A DNA stretch of 64,000 nucleotides from an uncultured Gemmiger sp. (GTDB lineage: Bacteria > Bacillota > Clostridia > Oscillospirales > Ruminococcaceae): the NCBI GenBank assembly GCA_934502625.1, contig CAKSUQ010000008.1, positions 1-64,000 of the forward strand. Direction: 5' to 3'. Within the stretch, counting starts at the first letter, position 1; each line of letters begins with the position of its first letter. The notes beneath the pieces were generated by a model. It made no database searches. It saw nothing but the letters and a program-made list of their open reading frames with translations, and was not told where the DNA came from. Below are positions 9,091 through 18,131 of the stretch, one piece after another. The position numbers were made by a program, and so were the translations under genes.

Positions 9091-10101
9091 ATGAATCTCA
9101 AACAGGTCGCAGCACTGGCAGGCGTCTCGGTCAGCACGGTATCCCGTGTGTTGAACGGCAAGACCTATGTCAACGAGGACACGCGCAAAGTCGTGATGGA
9201 AGCCATCCGCAAGACGAACTACCAGCCCAACGCACTGGCGCAAAGCCTGAAAATGGGGCGCAGCAACACGATCTGCCTGATGATTCCCTCCATCGAGAAC
9301 CTGATGTTCCCGAAACTGACCCGCGGCGTCGAGGACGAAGCGCGCAAGAACGGCCTGACCGTCATCCTGTGCAACACCGACGAGGACGCCGTAACCGAAA
9401 AATCTTACATAGAGACCATGAAGCAGCGTTGGATCGACGGTTTTATCGTCTGCTCGCTGGGCAGCGACGCACCGCACATCCGCGCCCTGCGGGACGAAGG
9501 CTATCCGCTTGTGCTTGTCAACCGTTTTGAAGAAAGCGACGTCGGCAAGGTCGATACCGTCTCCTCCGATAACTACCAGATCGGCTATGACGCAACGCGG
9601 TATCTGATCCGCACCGGGCACAAGCAGATCGCCATCGCCTGCGGCCGCGAGGAGCTGCTGCTCTACCGCGAACGTCTGCGCGGCTACCGCAAGGCGATGG
9701 AGGACAACGGCCTGCCCGTGCGGGAGGAGTTTATCCTGCACGAAGCGGGCGGCAACAATGGTTTCTACTACCAAGTCCGCGATCTGGTCGAGCAGGGCAG
9801 CGTCCCCGACGCGATCTTCTGCACCAGTGACCCGAAGGCCTTCGTCGTCATGCACGCCCTGCACGATCTGGGGCTGCGCATGCCGGAGGATGTGGCGGTC
9901 ATCGGCGTGGATAACGTCAGCATGGCGTCCATGGTCGAGCCGCCGCTGTCCACCATCTCGCAGCATCTGCACGATATGGGCGTGGCCGCCGCCAAGAGCC
10001 TGATCCGCCAGATCGAATACAAAGACAAATATGGGCAGCTGCCCAAGCCGCAGCGCACGATCATGAACAGCGATCTGATCGTGCGGCGCTCGACGAACTG
10101 A
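9091..10101 (+). CDS. LacI-family transcriptional regulator
   Basis: 336 residues. N-terminal helix-turn-helix MNLKQVAALAGVSVSTVSRVLNG with hinge helix NALAQSLKMG near residue 50, then the periplasmic-binding-like effector domain. GGAGGAA precedes the ATG. It lies inside the operon whose promoter is flanked by two TGCAAA-N2-TTTGCA palindromes, so it is the natural candidate for autoregulation, sensing the pathway substrate or an intermediate. Confidence 0.92.
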   Translation: MNLKQVAALAGVSVSTVSRVLNGKTYVNEDTRKVVMEAIRKTNYQPNALAQSLKMGRSNTICLMIPSIENLMFPKLTRGVEDEARKNGLTVILCNTDEDAVTEKSYIETMKQRWIDGFIVCSLGSDAPHIRALRDEGYPLVLVNRFEESDVGKVDTVSSDNYQIGYDATRYLIRTGHKQIAIACGREELLLYRERLRGYRKAMEDNGLPVREEFILHEAGGNNGFYYQVRDLVEQGSVPDAIFCTSDPKAFVVMHALHDLGLRMPEDVAVIGVDNVSMASMVEPPLSTISQHLHDMGVAAAKSLIRQIEYKDKYGQLPKPQRTIMNSDLIVRRSTN

Positions 10102-10125
10102 CAGCGTGCCCCGACGGAAAATGCT

Positions 10126-10956
10126 ATGAATAAACTGGGTATCAATCTTTGGAACTGGGTGCCGGGGCTGTCGGATGCCTGCTGCGGCCTGCCGACCAAG
10201 GTGGCCAAGCTGGGCTTCACAGCGGTGGAGCTGCCCATGACGCAGACACAGCTCAGCCCGGCGCTGCGCGACGAAGTCCGCGCCTGCGGGCTGGAGGTGT
10301 CCCTCTGCGCCGCCATGGGCGCGGGGCGCGACCTGTCGAGCTTTGACGCCGATGTCCGCGCGTCTACGATGGACTACCTGACCGACTGCCTGAAAACCGG
10401 CGCGGAGGTCGGCGCGGTCATGCTGGCAGGCCCCCTGTACGCAGGCGGCGGCAAGCGGCATGTCCTGCCGCCCGACGAAGCCGCCCGCGAATGGGAGTTG
10501 GCCGTCACCGGCCTGCAGGAGCTTTCCCGCCGCGCCGAGGAATACGGCATCAAACTGGCATTGGAACCGCTGAACCGTTACCGCACCAGCGTCATCAACA
10601 CGGTGGAGCAGGTGCTGCGGCTGCTGGCGGACGTTGACCGCGCCAATGTGGGCATCCACTACGACACCTACCACGCCTGTCTGGAGGAAGCCGACCTGCT
10701 GGCCTCGCTGGAAACAGCGCTGCAAAGCGGCAAGGTCACCCACTTCCACGCCTGCGGCAACAACCGCGGTGCGCCCGGCGACGGCATCGTGCCGTGGGGC
10801 GACGTCTTTGCCCTGCTGAAAAAATACGGCTACGACGGCCATGTGACTATGGAAACGTTTGCACCCGGCGGTTTGGATGCCAGCTGGGTCAACGTCCACG
10901 GCACCCCGGACGAAGTCGCAGCGCGCGGCGTGCATTTTCTGAAACGCTATTTCTGA
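10126..10956 (+). CDS. TIM-barrel sugar epimerase of the D-tagatose/D-psicose 3-epimerase family
   Basis: 276 residues. Metal and catalytic positions of the family can be placed: Glu147 in LALEPLNRY, Asp180 in HYDTYH, His206 in THFHACGNNRG and Glu243 in TMETF, matching the Glu-Asp-His-Glu set of tagatose 3-epimerase. It would interconvert C3 epimers of a ketose or keto-cyclitol through a divalent metal. Related IolE/IolI enzymes act on inosose, so a cyclitol substrate is possible. The ribosome site is weak (CGGAAAA). It sits 24 bases after the LacI gene. Confidence 0.8.
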   Translation: MNKLGINLWNWVPGLSDACCGLPTKVAKLGFTAVELPMTQTQLSPALRDEVRACGLEVSLCAAMGAGRDLSSFDADVRASTMDYLTDCLKTGAEVGAVMLAGPLYAGGGKRHVLPPDEAAREWELAVTGLQELSRRAEEYGIKLALEPLNRYRTSVINTVEQVLRLLADVDRANVGIHYDTYHACLEEADLLASLETALQSGKVTHFHACGNNRGAPGDGIVPWGDVFALLKKYGYDGHVTMETFAPGGLDASWVNVHGTPDEVAARGVHFLKRYF

Positions 10957-11009
10957 TTTTTTCAACTTTTTGAATCGAGATATAAGCCTGAAATAAGGAG
11001 GCTTTTACG

Positions 11010-12038
11010 ATGGAAGAACTTATGAATCGTGTCGGAGAGGTCTATGAGCCTTTCAAGGTACATTTTCTGAGGAAGCCCGTCCGCCCGCTGGGTCCGGACG
11101 AGGTTCTCGTCAAGGTGCGCGCCAGCGCGATCTGCGGCAGTGACCTGCACATCGCCCGCGGCCTGCACCCCTCTGCGCCGCTGCCTGTGACCATCGGCCA
11201 CGAGTTCTCCGGCGATGTCGTTGCCATCGGCAGCGAGGTCACCAAGGCTCGCGTCGGCGAGCGCGTCACCGTCGAGCCGTGCATCGTCTGCGGCAAGTGC
11301 GATGCCTGCCGCCACGGCCAGTACGGCTACTGCGAGCACATCAGCTTCACCTACCGCAACGGCGATGGCGCTATGGCTGACTATGTCGTTGTCAAGGAGC
11401 CCTATGTCTACGAGCTGCCCGACTACCTGACCTATGAGACCGGCGCACTGATCGAGCCCCTGTCCGTCGCCACCCATGCGGTGCGCCGTGCGGACATCCG
11501 CCTCGGCGAGACCGTCCTCGTCATCGGCGCGGGTGCCATCGGCATGATGGTCGCCGCCATGTGCCGCCGCAGCGGTGCAGCCGAGGTCATCATCGCCGAC
11601 TTCTCTGACCAGCGCCTTGAGATGGCGAAGCAGGTCGGCGCGACCTACACCGTCAACAGCGGCAAGGAAGACCTCGAAGAGGCCGTTGCCCGCATCACCG
11701 GCGGCAAGGGCGTCGACAAGAGCTTCGAGTGCGTCGGCCGCGAGAGCTGCTTCCTGCAGGCCATCATGACCCTGAAGCGCAACGGCACCGCCACCATCAT
11801 CGGCATCTACGAGAAGCCGCAGATCCAGATCCCCGCCAGCCGCTTTGTCACCCATGAGATCCATGTGCAGGGCGCACAGGGCTATTGCTGGGACTTCCCC
11901 ATCGCCATCGCCGCAGCGCGTGACATCCCGCTGGAGAAGTTCATCACCCACACCTTCCCGCTGGATGACCTGCAGACCGCGCTGGAGACCGCACTGGACA
12001 GCAAGAGCGGCAGCATCAAGGTCATCCTGAAGCCGTAA
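11010..12038 (+). CDS. Zinc-dependent medium-chain alcohol/polyol dehydrogenase
   Basis: 342 residues. Catalytic zinc ligands Cys42 (AICGSD), His64-Glu65 (GHEFSGDV); structural zinc cysteines 94, 97, 100 and 108; Rossmann motif VIGAGAIGMMVA. Close in style to sorbitol, threonine and galactitol dehydrogenases. Start at ATG 11010, 8 bases after AAGGAGG; a second in-frame Met (residue 5) is less well placed. It probably oxidises a polyol hydroxyl in the pathway encoded by this operon. Confidence 0.87.
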   Translation: MEELMNRVGEVYEPFKVHFLRKPVRPLGPDEVLVKVRASAICGSDLHIARGLHPSAPLPVTIGHEFSGDVVAIGSEVTKARVGERVTVEPCIVCGKCDACRHGQYGYCEHISFTYRNGDGAMADYVVVKEPYVYELPDYLTYETGALIEPLSVATHAVRRADIRLGETVLVIGAGAIGMMVAAMCRRSGAAEVIIADFSDQRLEMAKQVGATYTVNSGKEDLEEAVARITGGKGVDKSFECVGRESCFLQAIMTLKRNGTATIIGIYEKPQIQIPASRFVTHEIHVQGAQGYCWDFPIAIAAARDIPLEKFITHTFPLDDLQTALETALDSKSGSIKVILKP

Positions 12039-12066
12039 GATTCGCCTATATAGAAGGAGAAAAGCT

Positions 12067-13422
12067 ATGGCACACGAGAAATTCCACTACAAATCCCTCG
12101 ACGAGGTGCAGCAGAAGGCAGCCGAGCTCGGCGTATCCCTTCCCTTTGCAAACGATACCAAGGTGCTGGCACAGCCCCTGACCGTGCGCAACATCACCTT
12201 CCCGAACCGGCTGGGCATCGCGCCCATGGAGGGCGCGGACTCGACGCCCGAAGGCGCCCCCACCGAGTATACGACCCGCCGCTATGTCAACGAGGCCATC
12301 GGCGGCAGCTCGGTCATCTGGTTCGAGGCCATCTCCATCGTGGAGGAGGGGCGTTCGTCCAAGACGCAGCTGCTGCTGACCCGCGACACGCTGGACGAGT
12401 TCAAGAAAATGACCGCCGCCGTCAAGGAGGCCGGCATGAAGGCCAACGGCTATGCGCCGTACCTCATCATGCAGGCCAACCACAGCGGCCGCTACTCCAA
12501 CCCCGGCAACAAGCCCGCCCCGATGATCGCCTACCGCCACCCGATTCTGGAGCAGTACCGCGCGGCGGATGATTCCTGCATCGTGACGGACGACTACCTG
12601 AAAGGGCTGGAAGAAAAGTTCGGCGAGGCCGCGAAGCTCGCCAAGGAGGCCGGTTTCGACGCCGTCGACATCAAGAGCTGCCACGGCTACCTGCTGGCAG
12701 AGCTGGCGTCCGCCTACAACCGCCCCGGCGAGTACGGCGGCTGCTTTGAAAACCGCTTCCGCCTTTTGAAAAATGGCATCCGCGCCGCTAAGGTGTACGA
12801 GGACGACAGCTTTATGGTCACGGCGCGCGTCGGCATCTACGATGGCTACGCCTACCCGTGGGGCTTTGGCGTCAGCCCGGAGAGCGGCACAACGCCCGAT
12901 CTGACCGAGCCGACCCGCCTTGTGCACGAGCTGCACGACGAGCTGGGGCTGGACATGGTGAACCTGACGATGGGCAACCCCTACGCCACGACCCATGTGA
13001 CCCGCCCGTTCGACTTTGGCAAATATGCGCCGGACGAGCACCCGTTTGTCGGGCTTTCCCGCATGATCCACGGCATCGGCGCGGTCAAGAAGGCCGTGCC
13101 CGAAATGACGGTCTGGGCATCCGCGCCCAGCTACCTGCGCGCTTACGCTGACCTGTTCACTGCCGGTGCGGTGGAGCAGGGTCTCTGCGACGGTATGCTG
13201 TTCGGCCGCATGGCCTTTGCTGACCCGGATTTTGCCAACGAGATCGTCAAAAATGGCCGCATCGATCCCAAGCGCGTCTGCCTGACCTGCGGCAAGTGCG
13301 GCGACCTGATCCGCGCGCACAAGCCCACCGGCTGCGTCATCCGCGACAGCAAGACGTTTATGCCGTTCTACAAGGAATTTTTGGAGATCAAGAAAACGCA
13401 GCCCGCGAACTTCCGCGGCTGA
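12067..13422 (+). CDS. Old-yellow-enzyme family FMN oxidoreductase
   Basis: 451 residues. An N-terminal extension of about 50 residues leads into the FMN barrel start LTVRNITFPNRLGIAPMEG; QANHSGRYSNP and the substrate-site region FDAVDIKSCHGYLLAELAS with HGYL fit the NADH:flavin oxidoreductase/2-enoate reductase family. The late Cys-rich stretch RVCLTCGKCGDL may hold a metal or disulfide. No second FAD domain is attached, unlike 2,4-dienoyl-CoA reductase. It probably reduces an activated C=C bond made by the dehydratase step. AAGGAGA precedes the ATG. Confidence 0.8.
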   Translation: MAHEKFHYKSLDEVQQKAAELGVSLPFANDTKVLAQPLTVRNITFPNRLGIAPMEGADSTPEGAPTEYTTRRYVNEAIGGSSVIWFEAISIVEEGRSSKTQLLLTRDTLDEFKKMTAAVKEAGMKANGYAPYLIMQANHSGRYSNPGNKPAPMIAYRHPILEQYRAADDSCIVTDDYLKGLEEKFGEAAKLAKEAGFDAVDIKSCHGYLLAELASAYNRPGEYGGCFENRFRLLKNGIRAAKVYEDDSFMVTARVGIYDGYAYPWGFGVSPESGTTPDLTEPTRLVHELHDELGLDMVNLTMGNPYATTHVTRPFDFGKYAPDEHPFVGLSRMIHGIGAVKKAVPEMTVWASAPSYLRAYADLFTAGAVEQGLCDGMLFGRMAFADPDFANEIVKNGRIDPKRVCLTCGKCGDLIRAHKPTGCVIRDSKTFMPFYKEFLEIKKTQPANFRG

Positions 13423-13437
13423 TAGGAGTATTTGGTT

Positions 13438-14205
13438 ATGAAAAAAACTGCAATCGTCACCGGTTCCAGCCGCGGCATCGGCTTTGCCATCGCCAAACAG
13501 CTGGGTCTGGATGGCTGCAATATCGTCATGGTCGCCACCGGCCCGCAGGAGAAAAACCAGCATGCGCTGGATGAGCTGAAAGCGATGGGCATTGACTGCG
13601 CCTATGTGCAGGCAAACATCGGCTCCACCGACGACCGCAAGAAGATCCTTGACGGCGCGCTGGCCGCCTTTGGCCGCGTCGACATCCTCGTCAACAACGC
13701 CGGTGTCGCGCCGAAAGTCCGCGCTGACCTGCTGGATATGAGCGAGGAGAGCTTTGACTATGTTGTCGGCATCAACACCAAGGGCAACATGTTCCTGACG
13801 CAGCTCGTCGCCAACCAGATGATCAAACAGGAGCCGCTGGACGGCCGCAAGGGCGTTATCGTCAATGTGTCCAGCTGCAGTGCGGCGGTTTCCTCCACCA
13901 ACCGCGGCGAATACTGCGTCTCCAAGGCGGGCGTGTCGATGCTGACAACGCTCTACGCAGACCGCCTTGCGTCGGAAGGCATCCTCGTCAACGAGGTGCG
14001 CCCCGGCGTCATCGCCACCGATATGACCAGCAAGGTGCAGGGCAAGTATGATGCCTTGATTGAAAAGGGCACCTTCCCCATCGCCCGCTGGGGCACACCG
14101 GAGGATGTGGCCGGTGCGGTCAGCCTGCTGTGCAGCCCCCGCCTGCGCTACACCACCGGCAACTATATCGACGTGGACGGCGGCTTCCATATCCAGCGCC
14201 TGTAA
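13438..14205 (+). CDS. Short-chain dehydrogenase/reductase
   Basis: 255 residues from ATG 13438; the earlier TTG at 13432 is only 3 bases from the AGGAG and is rejected. Cofactor motif TGSSRGIG (8-15), NNAG (86-89), catalytic Ser near 146, Tyr159 and Lys163 in EYCVSKAG. A classical SDR that oxidises or reduces a carbonyl/hydroxyl with NAD(P)H. FabG-like overall, but context argues for a role in this catabolic operon and not in fatty acid synthesis. Confidence 0.88.
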   Translation: MKKTAIVTGSSRGIGFAIAKQLGLDGCNIVMVATGPQEKNQHALDELKAMGIDCAYVQANIGSTDDRKKILDGALAAFGRVDILVNNAGVAPKVRADLLDMSEESFDYVVGINTKGNMFLTQLVANQMIKQEPLDGRKGVIVNVSSCSAAVSSTNRGEYCVSKAGVSMLTTLYADRLASEGILVNEVRPGVIATDMTSKVQGKYDALIEKGTFPIARWGTPEDVAGAVSLLCSPRLRYTTGNYIDVDGGFHIQRL

Positions 14206-14217
14206 GGGAGCAACGAA

Positions 14218-16167
14218 ATGGAAAACGAAATTTTCCGCGCCGGAAATTACACCGCCAAGGTCGTCCGCTGCAACACGGCCATCGTGGGCAGCGGCGCGGC
14301 GGGCTTCAACGCCGCCGACCGCCTGTGGCAGCTGGGGCAGCATGACATCGTCCTCGTCACCGAGAACCGCGTCGGCGGCACCAGCCGCAACACCGGCAGC
14401 GACAAGCAGACCTACTATAAGCTGACCCTGTCCGGGGGCGACCCCGACAGCGTGCGCGAGATGGCCGACACCCTGTTTGCCGGGCGCTGCGTCGACGGCG
14501 ACATTGCGCTGTGCGAAGCCGCGCTCTCGACCCAGTGCTTCCTGAAGCTGGTCGAGCTGGGCGTGCCGTTCCCCCGCAACCGCTACGGCGAGTACATCGG
14601 CTACAAGACCGACCACGACCCGCGCCGCCGCGCGACGAGCGTGGGCCCCTACACCAGCAAGCAGATGACCGAGTGCTTGGAGGCAGCCGTGCAGGCCAAG
14701 GGCGTGCCGATGCTGGACAAGACCCAAGTCATCAAGGTGCTGAGCGACAACGGCACCGTCTGCGGCCTGCTCTGCCTGAATGTGACCGCGCAGGACGAGG
14801 CTGACCGCTTCACGCTGATTCGATGCAAAAATGTCGTCTACGCCACCGGCGGCCCCGCCGGTATGTATGCCGACAGCGTTTACCCGTTCAGCCAGTACGG
14901 CGCGACGGGACTTGCACTGGAAGCGGGCGCACGCGGCAAAAACCTGACCGAGTGGCAGTACGGCCTTGCGTCGGTTGCACCGCGCTGGAATGTGTCGGGC
15001 ACCTACATGCAGGTGCTGCCGCGGGTCTTTTCCACGGCGGCGGACGGCAGTGACGAGCGCGAGTTTTTGATGGACTTCTTCACCGATGCCCACGACATGC
15101 TGAGCAAGCTGTTTTTGAAGGGCTACCAGTGGCCGTTCGACGTGCGCAAGGTCGCCGACGGCAGCTCGATCATCGACATCCTTGTGTATCTGGAAACCTG
15201 CAAGGGTCGCAAAGTCTATCTCGATTACCGCAAAAACCCGGTGGACGGCGCGTTCGATTACAGCGCCCTGCTGCCCGAAGCACGGGAGTATCTGGAGCGG
15301 GCGGGCGCCTGCTTCGGCACGCCCATCGAGCGGCTGGCGCATATGAACCAGCCCGCCATCGACTTCTACCGCGACAAGGGCGTGGATTTGTACACCCAGC
15401 CGTTGGAGATCGCCCTCTGCGCCCAGCACAACAACGGCGGTCTGGGCATTGACTGCTGGTGGCAGACGAACGTCAAGGGACTGTTCGCGGTGGGCGAAGC
15501 CGCAGCAAGCCACGGCGTCTACCGTCCCGGCGGCACGGCGCTGAACGCCGGGCAGGTGGGCAGCACCCGCGCGGCGCAGTACATCGCCGCCCGCTGCCAA
15601 GGCGATGCGCCGGACAATTTCGGTCTGGCTGCCGCCGAGGCGCTGGCCGAGATGGGCGCACTGGCCGACGGCTGCAAGGCCGAGACCGGCAACGTCCGCG
15701 CGCTGTGGAAGCAGGCCGCCGAGGAAATGAGCCGCTGCGGTGCCGCCATACGCGACCCCGCGCAGATACGCGCCTACGGCAAACAGGTGGAAGCACAGCT
15801 TGCCGACTTTGCCCAAACGGTCAAGGCGGGCAGCCGCGCCGAGCTGGCGATGGTCTACCGCCTGCGCGACATGCTGCTGAGCCAGCGCGCCTACCTGACC
15901 GCCATGACCGACTACACGGCTCACGGCGGCAAGAGCCGCGGCAGCGCCCTGTACACCGACCTGACGGGCGGCGTCAAGCCGTTCGCCCAGCTGCCGGACA
16001 CCTTCACCTTCGCCTTGGATGAGACGGAAGCCCCGCTCATTCAGGAGCTGTGGTTCGAGGACGGCACCTGCAAGACCGACTGGCGCGCCCCGCGCCCCAT
16101 CCCCGAAGACGACGACTTCTTCGAGAATGTCTGGCGCAGCTACCGCGAGACCGGCAACATTGATTAA
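14218..16167 (+). CDS. FAD-dependent reductase/oxidase of the fumarate reductase-aspartate oxidase flavoprotein family
   Basis: 649 residues. N-terminal FAD motif AIVGSGAAGFNAADRL, followed by ENRVGGTSRNTGSDKQ; mid-protein VVYATGGPAGMYADSVYP; late FAVGEAAASHGVYRPGGTAL closing the FAD site; a helical C-terminal domain like that of FrdA/NadB follows. It lacks a haem domain or export signal, so it is likely cytoplasmic. Probably adds or removes hydrogen across a C-C bond, acting with the OYE protein. Last gene of the operon; a 16-bp terminator follows directly. Confidence 0.82.
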   Translation: MENEIFRAGNYTAKVVRCNTAIVGSGAAGFNAADRLWQLGQHDIVLVTENRVGGTSRNTGSDKQTYYKLTLSGGDPDSVREMADTLFAGRCVDGDIALCEAALSTQCFLKLVELGVPFPRNRYGEYIGYKTDHDPRRRATSVGPYTSKQMTECLEAAVQAKGVPMLDKTQVIKVLSDNGTVCGLLCLNVTAQDEADRFTLIRCKNVVYATGGPAGMYADSVYPFSQYGATGLALEAGARGKNLTEWQYGLASVAPRWNVSGTYMQVLPRVFSTAADGSDEREFLMDFFTDAHDMLSKLFLKGYQWPFDVRKVADGSSIIDILVYLETCKGRKVYLDYRKNPVDGAFDYSALLPEAREYLERAGACFGTPIERLAHMNQPAIDFYRDKGVDLYTQPLEIALCAQHNNGGLGIDCWWQTNVKGLFAVGEAAASHGVYRPGGTALNAGQVGSTRAAQYIAARCQGDAPDNFGLAAAEALAEMGALADGCKAETGNVRALWKQAAEEMSRCGAAIRDPAQIRAYGKQVEAQLADFAQTVKAGSRAELAMVYRLRDMLLSQRAYLTAMTDYTAHGGKSRGSALYTDLTGGVKPFAQLPDTFTFALDETEAPLIQELWFEDGTCKTDWRAPRPIPEDDDFFENVWRSYRETGNID

Positions 16168-16175
16168 ATAAAAAG

Positions 16176-16224
16176 TTCCCACCTGCAAACCGGACGATCT
16201 GGTTTGCAGGTGGGAATCTTTTTC
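16176..16224 (+). terminator. Terminator ending the 14-kb liv/catabolic operon
   Basis: Perfect 16-bp stem, 16176-16191 with 16201-16216, 9-base loop, then TCTTTTTCTT. Confidence 0.93.
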
Positions 16225-16450
16225 TTCCGCCGCAAAATCACCACGGCCGCCAGCCCCGGCGCACTGAGGATCAGCACCACCACAAGGGCGGTCAGCTGTG
16301 TGTTTTACCATGTCGGGCTGCTGATCGGGGGATAAATTCTGGTGGGTCAGCCATATAAATCTGATATGGCAGACATACACAAAATACTTTTTACATACTG
16401 CCCCTTTCTGCGTATAATAGAGAATGCGAGAGGAAAGAGGAGTGGGAATT

Positions 16451-16897
16451 ATGCAATACACAGAGCTGACGCGCAAGGAGCTGCAGCGGGAGTACACCCG
16501 CCTGACCCGGCGGTACACGAGCTTTATCCGTGAGCCGCTGGAGCTGGACATGGCGGCGGAAGACCCGCTGTTGGGCGGCTGCACAAGCCGCCGCGCGGTG
16601 CGGCATTTCGGCACGGTGCTGGGCAAGGAACTGAGCGACACCGGTGCCGCGCGCCCCGCCCCGGCGCAGGACGCTGTAGCCGCGCTGGCCACGATGCCGG
16701 GCTGTGCCCACCGCACGGTGGAGCTGTGCCGCAAGGCGGGCGTGCGGTTTGACGCCGTCGACCACAGCACGGTGCTGGCGCGCATCATCCCGGTGGACGC
16801 CAAGTCCGAGCAGCTGACCCACGCGGCCAGCGTCTTCGCTGTCAGCGCCCGCATGGCTGCACTGGAACGATTGCAGGGGACGCTGATGCGGGCGTGA
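16451..16897 (+). pseudogene. Internally deleted class I aminotransferase remnant
   Basis: Open for 148 residues behind AGAGGAG. The first 35 residues (MQYTELTRKELQREY ... LELDMA) match the start of a large Firmicutes PLP aminotransferase family, which normally continues with RGKP. The last 70 or so (MPGCAHRTVELCRKAGVRF ... ARMAALERL) match the end of the same family. The whole PLP-binding core of about 250 residues, with the catalytic lysine, is missing. It is probably the scar of a deletion that happened to keep a reading frame. Both end matches are from memory. Confidence 0.6.
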
Positions 16898-17006
16898 GAA
16901 AACCACATATATAAATATAGGCAGCAGCCAACGTCGGCGGCGCGGCCTCGCTCAGGGTGCCGGTCTCGGCGATGGCGGTCACATACCGCAGCTGCTGCAG
17001 GGTCAT
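16842..17006 (-). pseudogene. Truncated LysR-family gene (N-terminal fragment)
   Basis: Begins at 17006 with MTLQQLRYVTAIAETGTLSE, the classic start of a LysR helix-turn-helix, then loses homology after about 22 residues (near 16941) and runs through unrelated sequence to TGA at 16842. Its ATG overlaps the stop of the intact LysR gene (ATGA) and AAAAGGAGG lies upstream. The break is beside the deleted aminotransferase, so one deletion probably damaged both. Confidence 0.6.
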
Positions 17007-17911
17007 TGTGCGGCCTCCTTTTGGGCAGTGCCCAGCAACAGCCGCTGAAATTCCCGTGCGGCGGTGTTCAGCGGGCGGTGGCGGTCATACACCAGACAGA
17101 CCGAGCGCGGCGGAATTTCCTCCCGCAGGTGCAGCTGCACGATGCGCCCGCGGTGCAGGCTGCCCCGCGCCATCGGCTCCGGCATGAAGGCCAGCCCCAG
17201 CTCGCTGCGCACCAGCGTCAGCATCTGGTCGGTGGTGGCGGCCTCGGTGTCGGGGTGCAGCGCGGCGTTGTGCTCTAAGAAAAATTGGCGGTAGAATGCG
17301 CGGCTCATGCTCTCGCTGCCCAGCATGATGAGCGGGTAGTCGGCCAGCTCTTGTAAGGCCAGCGTGCGGTCGGCCAGCGCAGCAAAGCTCTTGCCCGCAA
17401 CGAGGATCTCGTTGAAGGGCATCAGCGGGACGGTTTTCAGCTCGCTGTCGGTCTCGGCGGGGGTCGTCACGACGGCGAAATCCACCTCGCCGTTTTTGAC
17501 GGCCTGCACGGCCTGCGGCGTCGAGTGGTTCGACAGCCGCAGCCGGATGCCGGGGTAGTGGGCGTGGAACTCCCGCAGGCGCTCCGACAGGTAGATGTTC
17601 AGCGCGGTCTCGGTGGCGCTGATGCTGATGGTGCCGTGGGTGAGGGTGGTGCTGGCGCTCAGCTCGGCTTCGGCGTCCTGAATCTGGACGGCGGCAGACG
17701 CGATGCGGGCGTAAAGGGTTTCGCCCTCCGGCGTCAGCGTCACGCCCCGGTTCGACCGGATGAACAGCACGCAGTGCAGCTGGGCTTCCAGTTTGTTCAT
17801 CGTGTGGGTGATGTTGGGCTGGTTGCTGCCCAGCACGCGGGCGGCCTTGGTGAAGTTCTGGTATTTTGCCACGTAGTAAAAGATTTTGTAGTATTCCCAA
17901 TCCACGTACAC
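17003..17911 (-). CDS. LysR-family transcriptional regulator
   Basis: 302 residues. N-terminal winged helix with YYVAKYQNFTKAARVLGSNQ and NITHTMNKLEAQL, then the two-lobed effector domain typical of the family. GTG start at 17911 with AAAGAAGG 8 bases upstream. Effector and targets are unknown; it sits between a truncated LysR fragment downstream and a YczE-type gene upstream on the same strand, so neither neighbour identifies its regulon. Confidence 0.88.
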   Translation of the reverse strand: MYVDWEYYKIFYYVAKYQNFTKAARVLGSNQPNITHTMNKLEAQLHCVLFIRSNRGVTLTPEGETLYARIASAAVQIQDAEAELSASTTLTHGTISISATETALNIYLSERLREFHAHYPGIRLRLSNHSTPQAVQAVKNGEVDFAVVTTPAETDSELKTVPLMPFNEILVAGKSFAALADRTLALQELADYPLIMLGSESMSRAFYRQFFLEHNAALHPDTEAATTDQMLTLVRSELGLAFMPEPMARGSLHRGRIVQLHLREEIPPRSVCLVYDRHRPLNTAAREFQRLLLGTAQKEAAQ

Positions 17912-18078
17912 GGGCGCGGCCTTCTTTCATGGAAAAATCATATGCCAGCTATGAGCAGAATGCATTTTACACATTGCTTTGCAACCAGTATAATAGCATC
18001 GTACCCCAAAAGCAAGCCCCAGCTGCCGGGAACCCCTTCCCCGGCGGCTCTCCTTACCTTCCATCCTATATTTGCAGG

Positions 18079-18113
18079 AAGCGCCCCGGAGGTTTTCCAC
18101 CTCCGGGGCGCTT
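18079..18113 (-). terminator. Strong hairpin after the YczE-like gene
   Basis: AAGCGCCCCGGAGG pairs with CCTCCGGGGCGCTT (14 pairs, 7-base loop). The U-run is poor on both strands, so termination is likely but not certain. It separates the LysR and YczE-like genes. Confidence 0.6.
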
Positions 18114-18131
18114 CATTGTGGAAAGTTTCTT

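Noticed and set aside
13432..13437. TTG start of the SDR gene
   Set aside because: Only 3 bases from the AGGAG; ATG 13438 is correctly spaced and gives the usual MKKTAIVTG start.
16225..16310. Minus-strand remnant encoding a membrane tail (TQLTALVVVLILSAPGLAAV then VILRRK)
   Set aside because: It looks like the last helix of a membrane protein, but there is no start, no homology I can name, and the frame runs into the operon terminator. Too short to call.
12046..16908. 1620-codon open frame on the minus strand
   Set aside because: It lies wholly opposite the OYE, SDR, FrdA-like and aminotransferase-remnant frames, has Arg/His/Ala-rich composition typical of GC-rich antisense shadows, and has no ribosome site or domain. 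The same applies to other long minus frames opposite real genes (for example 4491-6179, 27027-29789, 37167-39068, 42598-45252 and 44459-47767).
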